NCBI GenBank assembly: GCA_946221025.1
Contig: CAMIMS010000023.1
Span: 1-26,747 of the forward strand
Direction: 5' to 3'
Length of the DNA: 26,747 nucleotides
Source: an uncultured Pseudoclavibacter sp.
GTDB taxonomy: Bacteria; Actinomycetota; Actinomycetes; Actinomycetales; Microbacteriaceae
Translations under genes and position numbers: made by a program
Notes under the pieces: model-generated
The model's database searches: none
The model's input: only the letters and a program-made list of their open reading frames with translations
What the model was told of the DNA's origin: nothing
Part shown: in pieces, positions 23,425-26,747 of the stretch
Layout: the number at the start of each line of letters is the position of its first letter
Numbering within the stretch: the first letter of the stretch is position 1

Positions 23425-24975
23425 CTACGCGCCGGACTCAGTCGCGTCCGGCTCCGGTGCTTCAGACGCGAGCGAGTCCGCGAGACCCTGCAGGCGCGCG
23501 AGGGTCTCATCGCGGCCGAGCAGCTCCATCGATTCGAACAGCGGCGGCGAGACCTTGCGCCCCGACACCGCAACGCGAAGCGGCCCGAATGCGACCCGCG
23601 GCTTCAGCTCCATGCCCTCGATGAGGGCCGCGCGAAGTGCCTGCTCGATCGGCTCGGTCGCCCACTCGCCCTCGCCGAGCTGCGCGAGCGCGGCGATCGA
23701 CGCGTCAAGCACCTTGGGCGCATCGGCCTTCAGGCTCTTGCGGGCATCATCCTCGATCGTGAGCACATCCGACGGCGTGAACAGGAACCTCACCAGGCCC
23801 GGTGCCTCACCGAGGAGCGTCATGCGCTCCTGCACGAGCGGCGCGATCTTGCGGAGCGTCTCGCGCTGCTCGGCCGTCGGCTCACCTTCGAACACGCCAT
23901 CGCGCACGAGGTACGGGATCATGCGCTCGGTGAAGTCATTCACGTCGAGCTTTCGCAGGTGCTCGCCATTGATCGCCTCCGCCTTCTTCAAGTCGAAGCG
24001 CGCCGGGTTCGGGTTCACGTTCGTGACATCGAACGCGGCGACCATCTCATCCATCGTGAACACGTCACGGTCGGGCGCGAGCGACCAGCCGAGCAGCGAC
24101 AGGTAGTTCAGCAGGCCCTCGGGGATGAACCCGCGGTCGCGGTGGTGGAAGAGGTTCGACTCGGGGTCGCGCTTCGAGAGCTTCTTGTTGCCATCGCCCA
24201 TCACGTACGGGAGGTGGCCAAAGCGCGGAACCGCATCCGCCACGCCAATCTCGACCAGCGCCTGATAGAGCGCGATCTGACGCGGCGTCGAGCTCAGCAG
24301 ATCTTCACCGCGGAGCACATGAGTGATGCCCATGAGCGCGTCATCGACCGGGTTCACGAGCGTGTACAGCGGCGCGCCGTTCGGGCGCACCACCACGAAG
24401 TCGGGGAATGAGCCCGCCTTGAACGTGATCTCGCCTCGCACGAGGTCGTCGAACGAGAGATCCACATCGGGAACCCGCAGCCGCAGCGACGGTTGGCGAC
24501 CCTCGGCGCGCAGGCGCTCGCGGTCTTCATCCGTGAGGTCGCGCTCGAAGTTGTCGTAGCCCTGGCGCGGGTCGCGGCCGTTGGCGACGTTTCGCGCCTC
24601 GATCTCCTCGGCCGTCGCGAACGACTCGTAGAGGTGACCGGCAGCCTTCAGCTTCTCGATCACCTCCTGGTAGATCTCGCCGCGCTGCGACTGGCGGTAC
24701 GGCTCGTGCGGGCCGCCCACGTCGATGCCCTCATCCCAGCTAAGGCCGAGCCACCCGAGCGCATCGAGCAGCTGCTGGTAGCTCTCCTCCGAGTCGCGCT
24801 CAGCGTCGGTGTCTTCGATGCGGAACACGAAGGTGCCGCCGGTGTGGCGGGCCTGCGCCCAGTTGAACAGGGCGGTGCGGATGAGGCCGACGTGCGGGGT
24901 ACCGGTGGGCGACGGGCAGAACCGAACGCGCACGTTCTGGCCAGTTGCTGAGGTGACGGAGGCGGTTTCAGACAT
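23425..24975 (-). CDS. gltX: Glutamyl-tRNA synthetase
   Basis: Class I aminoacyl-tRNA synthetase charging tRNA-Glu. The 516 residues match the bacterial length. VRFCPSPTGTPHVGLIRTALFNWA (about 17-40) holds the HIGH-type motif as HVGL; FRIEDTDAERDSEES, GITHVLRGEDLLSSTPRQIALYQAL and the KMSKS-type loop KLSKRD are all typical. The ATG at 24975 is preferred over 24999 because TAGACT stands 7 bases before it, which fits a leaderless promoter, and the family begins close to this point. In most actinobacteria GluRS is non-discriminating and also charges tRNA-Gln, which GatCAB then amidates; that is family knowledge, not visible here. The oxidoreductase follows 6 bp downstream. Confidence 0.97.
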   Translation of the reverse strand: MSETASVTSATGQNVRVRFCPSPTGTPHVGLIRTALFNWAQARHTGGTFVFRIEDTDAERDSEESYQQLLDALGWLGLSWDEGIDVGGPHEPYRQSQRGEIYQEVIEKLKAAGHLYESFATAEEIEARNVANGRDPRQGYDNFERDLTDEDRERLRAEGRQPSLRLRVPDVDLSFDDLVRGEITFKAGSFPDFVVVRPNGAPLYTLVNPVDDALMGITHVLRGEDLLSSTPRQIALYQALVEIGVADAVPRFGHLPYVMGDGNKKLSKRDPESNLFHHRDRGFIPEGLLNYLSLLGWSLAPDRDVFTMDEMVAAFDVTNVNPNPARFDLKKAEAINGEHLRKLDVNDFTERMIPYLVRDGVFEGEPTAEQRETLRKIAPLVQERMTLLGEAPGLVRFLFTPSDVLTIEDDARKSLKADAPKVLDASIAALAQLGEGEWATEPIEQALRAALIEGMELKPRVAFGPLRVAVSGRKVSPPLFESMELLGRDETLARLQGLADSLASEAPEPDATESGA

Positions 24976-24982
24976 CGGGACG

Positions 24983-24988
24983 AGTCTA
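24983..24988 (-). promoter_or_regulatory. Probable -10 element of the gltX promoter
   Basis: TAGACT on the minus strand, 7 bases before the ATG at 24975, matches T1, A2, A4-like and T6 positions. It lies directly beside the 17-bp tandem repeats, which occupy the -35 region. No ribosome-binding site is seen for this start. Confidence 0.4.
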
Positions 24989-24993
24989 CGGGC

Positions 24994-25055
24994 GGTCACT
25001 GGGCAGGGTCGGTCACTGGGCGGAGCCGGTCACCGGGCGGGGTCGGTCACTGGGC
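24994..25055. repeat. 17-bp tandem repeat, about 3.6 copies, upstream of gltX
   Basis: Units start at 24994, 25011, 25028 and 25045, with consensus GGTCACTGGGCGGGGTC; copies differ at one to three positions and the fourth is cut after GGTCACTGGGC. The array fills the gap between gltX and the tetR stop and runs into the last codons of tetR. It may be a slippage-born minisatellite or a set of regulator sites over the gltX promoter. Confidence 0.85.
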
Positions 25056-25625
25056 TTCACCGCCGGGCCGGGAGACGAGCAGCTCGCGCGTGATCTTCAG
25101 TAGCGCCCGACGCATGTCGGGCAGCGAGTCATCTGGCCAAAAGCCGTCGGGGTAGGCGAGCGCGTAGGCGAGGCCGCCAATGACGATCTGAATCCGCAGG
25201 GAGTCCTCCGCGCTTTGCGAGGCGGTGAGCACCGCCCCCATCCGCGACATGTTGCCGCGCAGGCGCTCGAGGAACTGGCCTTCGGGCAGCTCCCCCATCC
25301 GGTTGACCACGAGGTTCGCGGCCAAGCGGTGCTCGAGGAGCGCATCCACGAACCAGGCGGCCACATCCGGATCGTCGACCGAGCCACCGTCGGCGACGAA
25401 CTGCTCGACCCGGTCGGTCAGCCGAGCCAGCTCCTCAACTGCGGGCGTGAGTGCCGCTTCGACGAGGCGCTGTTTCGAGCCGAAGTGGTAGAGCACGTTC
25501 GACTTCGCGCAGCCGGCGGCATCGGCGACCATCTGCACGGAGGTGCCGTCAACGCCGCGCTCGGCCATCGTCTTCAGCGCGGTTTCGCGGATGACCACGA
25601 CCATGTCGTTTTGCGGGTCCACCAT
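25047..25625 (-). CDS. TetR-family transcriptional regulator
   Basis: A 192-residue TetR/AcrR-type repressor. The N-terminal helix-turn-helix reads VVIRETALKTMAERGVDGTSVQMVADAAGCAKSNVLYHFGSKQRLVEAAL, with the recognition helix ending in the standard Y-H/Y-F-G-S-K. The remaining 140 residues are the variable ligand-binding helices (LEHRLAANLVVNRMGELPEGQFLERL and others). The start is uncertain: ATG at 25625 (chosen) or ATG at 25604, neither with a ribosome site. Its last codons are made of the first units of the 17-bp repeat. It lies between gltX and a DUF559 gene; the 60-bp palindrome 60 bp upstream is a candidate operator. Ligand and targets unknown. Confidence 0.9.
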   Translation of the reverse strand: MVDPQNDMVVVIRETALKTMAERGVDGTSVQMVADAAGCAKSNVLYHFGSKQRLVEAALTPAVEELARLTDRVEQFVADGGSVDDPDVAAWFVDALLEHRLAANLVVNRMGELPEGQFLERLRGNMSRMGAVLTASQSAEDSLRIQIVIGGLAYALAYPDGFWPDDSLPDMRRALLKITRELLVSRPGGEAQ

Positions 25626-25687
25626 TCGAGGGTATGGGAGGCGGCGGGCGCGTCGGGATGTCGCGCGTCTACGAAGATGCGTGTGCA

Positions 25688-25747
25688 GATTGGACGAATA
25701 GTCAGCGGCAGCCAAATATTTGGCTGCCGGCGACTATTCGTCCAATC
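25688..25747. repeat. 60-bp near-perfect palindrome
   Basis: Two 30-base arms with no spacer, centred between 25717 and 25718 on GCCAAATATTTGGC; 28 of 30 positions pair, with mismatches only at 25704/25731 and 25705/25730. Beyond the arms, after one mismatch, up to five more pairs form (one G-T). It is AT-rich relative to its surroundings and lies between the DUF559 gene stop and the tetR start. A large terminator hairpin, a TetR operator, or a fused pair of inverted repeats left by a mobile element are all possible. Confidence 0.85.
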
Positions 25748-25754
25748 CGCATAT

Positions 25755-25763
25755 CCCCCCCCC
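25755..25763. repeat. Run of nine cytosines
   Basis: A C9 homopolymer 3 bases beyond the stop of the DUF559 gene and next to the 60-bp palindrome. It is outside any coding frame, so slippage here would not change a protein. Confidence 0.9.
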
Positions 25764-25766
25764 GCG

Positions 25767-26663
25767 CTAGCTCGCGCGCGGAACCGGCACAACAGGGTTA
25801 GGCAACCCATCCCGCTCCCACGTCTTGTTCGTCTTCGTCCACACGTGCTCACGCCGTCGAATACAAGTCTGCAGCGCAACGAGCACCTCATCCGCCCTGT
25901 TCACGACGTCGTCGTACGTGAATCGGAGCACCGAAAACCCGAGTCGCGACAGGGCGAGGTCACGTTTCCGGTCGTTCACCACAGCAGTCCCCGTGTGGAA
26001 TCCCAGGCCATCCACTTCGATCACCAGTCGATCACCAACTAAGAAGTCGACTCGGCCGACACCCACGATGACCACCTGCGCTTGGAAGCGGACTCGAGCG
26101 CGCCGGAGGATCATGCGCATGAGCGACTCGATACCGGATTCGGCGCTCGGGTCGATCGCGTTTCGAATCGCATTCGAATAGCTGCCGCCAAGCTTCAGGG
26201 CATCGTTCAGACCGTCGGCGGTGAGGATGCCGCGGCGCAGCGCGCTGTCTGCAACGGCTACGGCATCCGCGGGGCGAAGGCACCGGATTGCGCAGCCGAG
26301 AGCGATGATCGGTGGATCGATCGACGTCGTCGGCACCGGCAGGCCCGATAGGTAATGACGACGAAAGCCGTGCGGGAGGGCACGCCTTCGATCTGCGCGA
26401 ACGTGGGTTCCGACGTACCCGGGCGGATGCCAAGCACCCGCGACGTGGAGTGCGTCGATGCACGTGAGCGCACCACCAGCCCGAACTGCGCTCAGCACCA
26501 ACGGGTTCGGGTCGTCTATCGAGAGCCACCCCGCGCGCGGGATGGTGAGGTTACGGCGGCGGGACAGGCGGGCAATCGCCGCCCGATCGAGGCCGACTGC
26601 TTGGAGCTGGCGGCGCGAGACGACGCCGTGCCCGGCGGAGAACAGACCGTCAACATCTTGCAC
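25767..26663 (-). CDS. AbiEi-like/DUF559 endonuclease-domain protein
   Basis: A 298-residue protein of a type common in actinobacteria. The N-terminal 50 residues (GHGVVSRRQLQAVGLDRAAIARLSRRRNL, then IPRAGWLSI) resemble the winged helix of AbiEi-type antitoxins. The C-terminal third is a DUF559/Vsr-like restriction-endonuclease fold: VGRVDFLVGDRLVIEVDGLGFH gives Asp206, Glu216 and Asp218 in the D-x(n)-E-x-D/K pattern, and DRKRDLALSRLGFSVLRFTYDDV follows as in relatives. No toxin partner (AbiEii) is adjacent. Start is a GTG at 26663 without a clear ribosome site, 84 bp from the window edge, where nothing else is recognised. DNA cleavage activity is inferred from family motifs; the biological role is not established. 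Confidence 0.82.
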   Translation of the reverse strand: MQDVDGLFSAGHGVVSRRQLQAVGLDRAAIARLSRRRNLTIPRAGWLSIDDPNPLVLSAVRAGGALTCIDALHVAGAWHPPGYVGTHVRADRRRALPHGFRRHYLSGLPVPTTSIDPPIIALGCAIRCLRPADAVAVADSALRRGILTADGLNDALKLGGSYSNAIRNAIDPSAESGIESLMRMILRRARVRFQAQVVIVGVGRVDFLVGDRLVIEVDGLGFHTGTAVVNDRKRDLALSRLGFSVLRFTYDDVVNRADEVLVALQTCIRRREHVWTKTNKTWERDGLPNPVVPVPRAS

Positions 26664-26747
26664 GCCGACAGGTCAGCAGGTTCGCTGGCAGGTCGGGTGG
26701 GACGGGGGCGTTCGCTGTGGACAGGGCGCGTCACGCACCGGGTGTGG

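Noticed and set aside
1..26747. CRISPR array, rRNA, riboswitch or replication origin
   Set aside because: No regularly spaced long repeats, no rRNA-like stretches, no recognisable riboswitch core, and no DnaA-box cluster were seen.

Overview
The window looks like chromosome from a high-GC actinobacterium, most likely a member of the Microbacteriaceae. The reasons are strong G/C third-position bias, frequent GGATGC/GATGCG codon pairs, short intergenic gaps, several apparently leaderless starts, a non-organellar mevalonate operon in the gene order known from Streptomyces sp. CL190, and a GluRS gene close to tRNA-Glu and tRNA-Gln. The family assignment is inference from these traits, not from a database search. 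No gene-free stretch exceeds 300 bases; the longest gaps (about 240, 230 and 215 bases) are described through the sites they hold.

Layout. (1) 40-6798, leftward: a GNAT acetyltransferase, a PP2C phosphatase, a very long acidic/low-complexity FHA protein and a membrane-anchored Ser/Thr kinase form one tightly packed phospho-signalling operon. (2) 6875-6979: tRNA-Glu(CUC) with a UUCG-tetraloop hairpin directly behind it. (3) 7084-13972, leftward: the complete lower and upper mevalonate pathway (mevalonate kinase, diphosphomevalonate decarboxylase, phosphomevalonate kinase, type 2 IPP isomerase, HMG-CoA reductase, HMG-CoA synthase), enough to turn acetyl-CoA/acetoacetyl-CoA into IPP and DMAPP. 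(4) 14084-15351: a Fic-family protein with its inhibitory motif, preceded by a 33-bp palindrome that overlaps its probable promoter. (5) 15401-18107: a flavin reductase, a membrane-anchored DUF2314-like protein and an unrecognised 404-residue helical protein that converges on it. (6) 18287-22180: an accessory drug-response zone with a VOC protein plus TipA-type MerR regulator under a MerR-like operator, an ArsR regulator plus MFS efflux pump under a 43-bp palindrome, and a frameshifted IS481-type transposase, ending 26 bp from tRNA-Gln(CUG). (7) 22303-26663, leftward: a thioredoxin-reductase-like flavoprotein, glutamyl-tRNA synthetase, a TetR regulator and an AbiEi/DUF559-type endonuclease-like protein, with a 17-bp tandem repeat and a 60-bp near-perfect palindrome between them.

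How the parts fit: kinase, phosphatase and FHA reader make a write/erase/read module. The mevalonate genes are translationally coupled by ATGA overlaps except at two places, both of which contain RNA hairpins (mvk-mvaD and fni-HMG-CoA reductase). The right third mixes housekeeping translation genes with accessory resistance genes. The least explained items are the 1100-residue FHA protein, the 404-residue helical protein with its DUF2314 neighbour, the triple hairpin before HMG-CoA reductase and the 60-bp palindrome near 25718.
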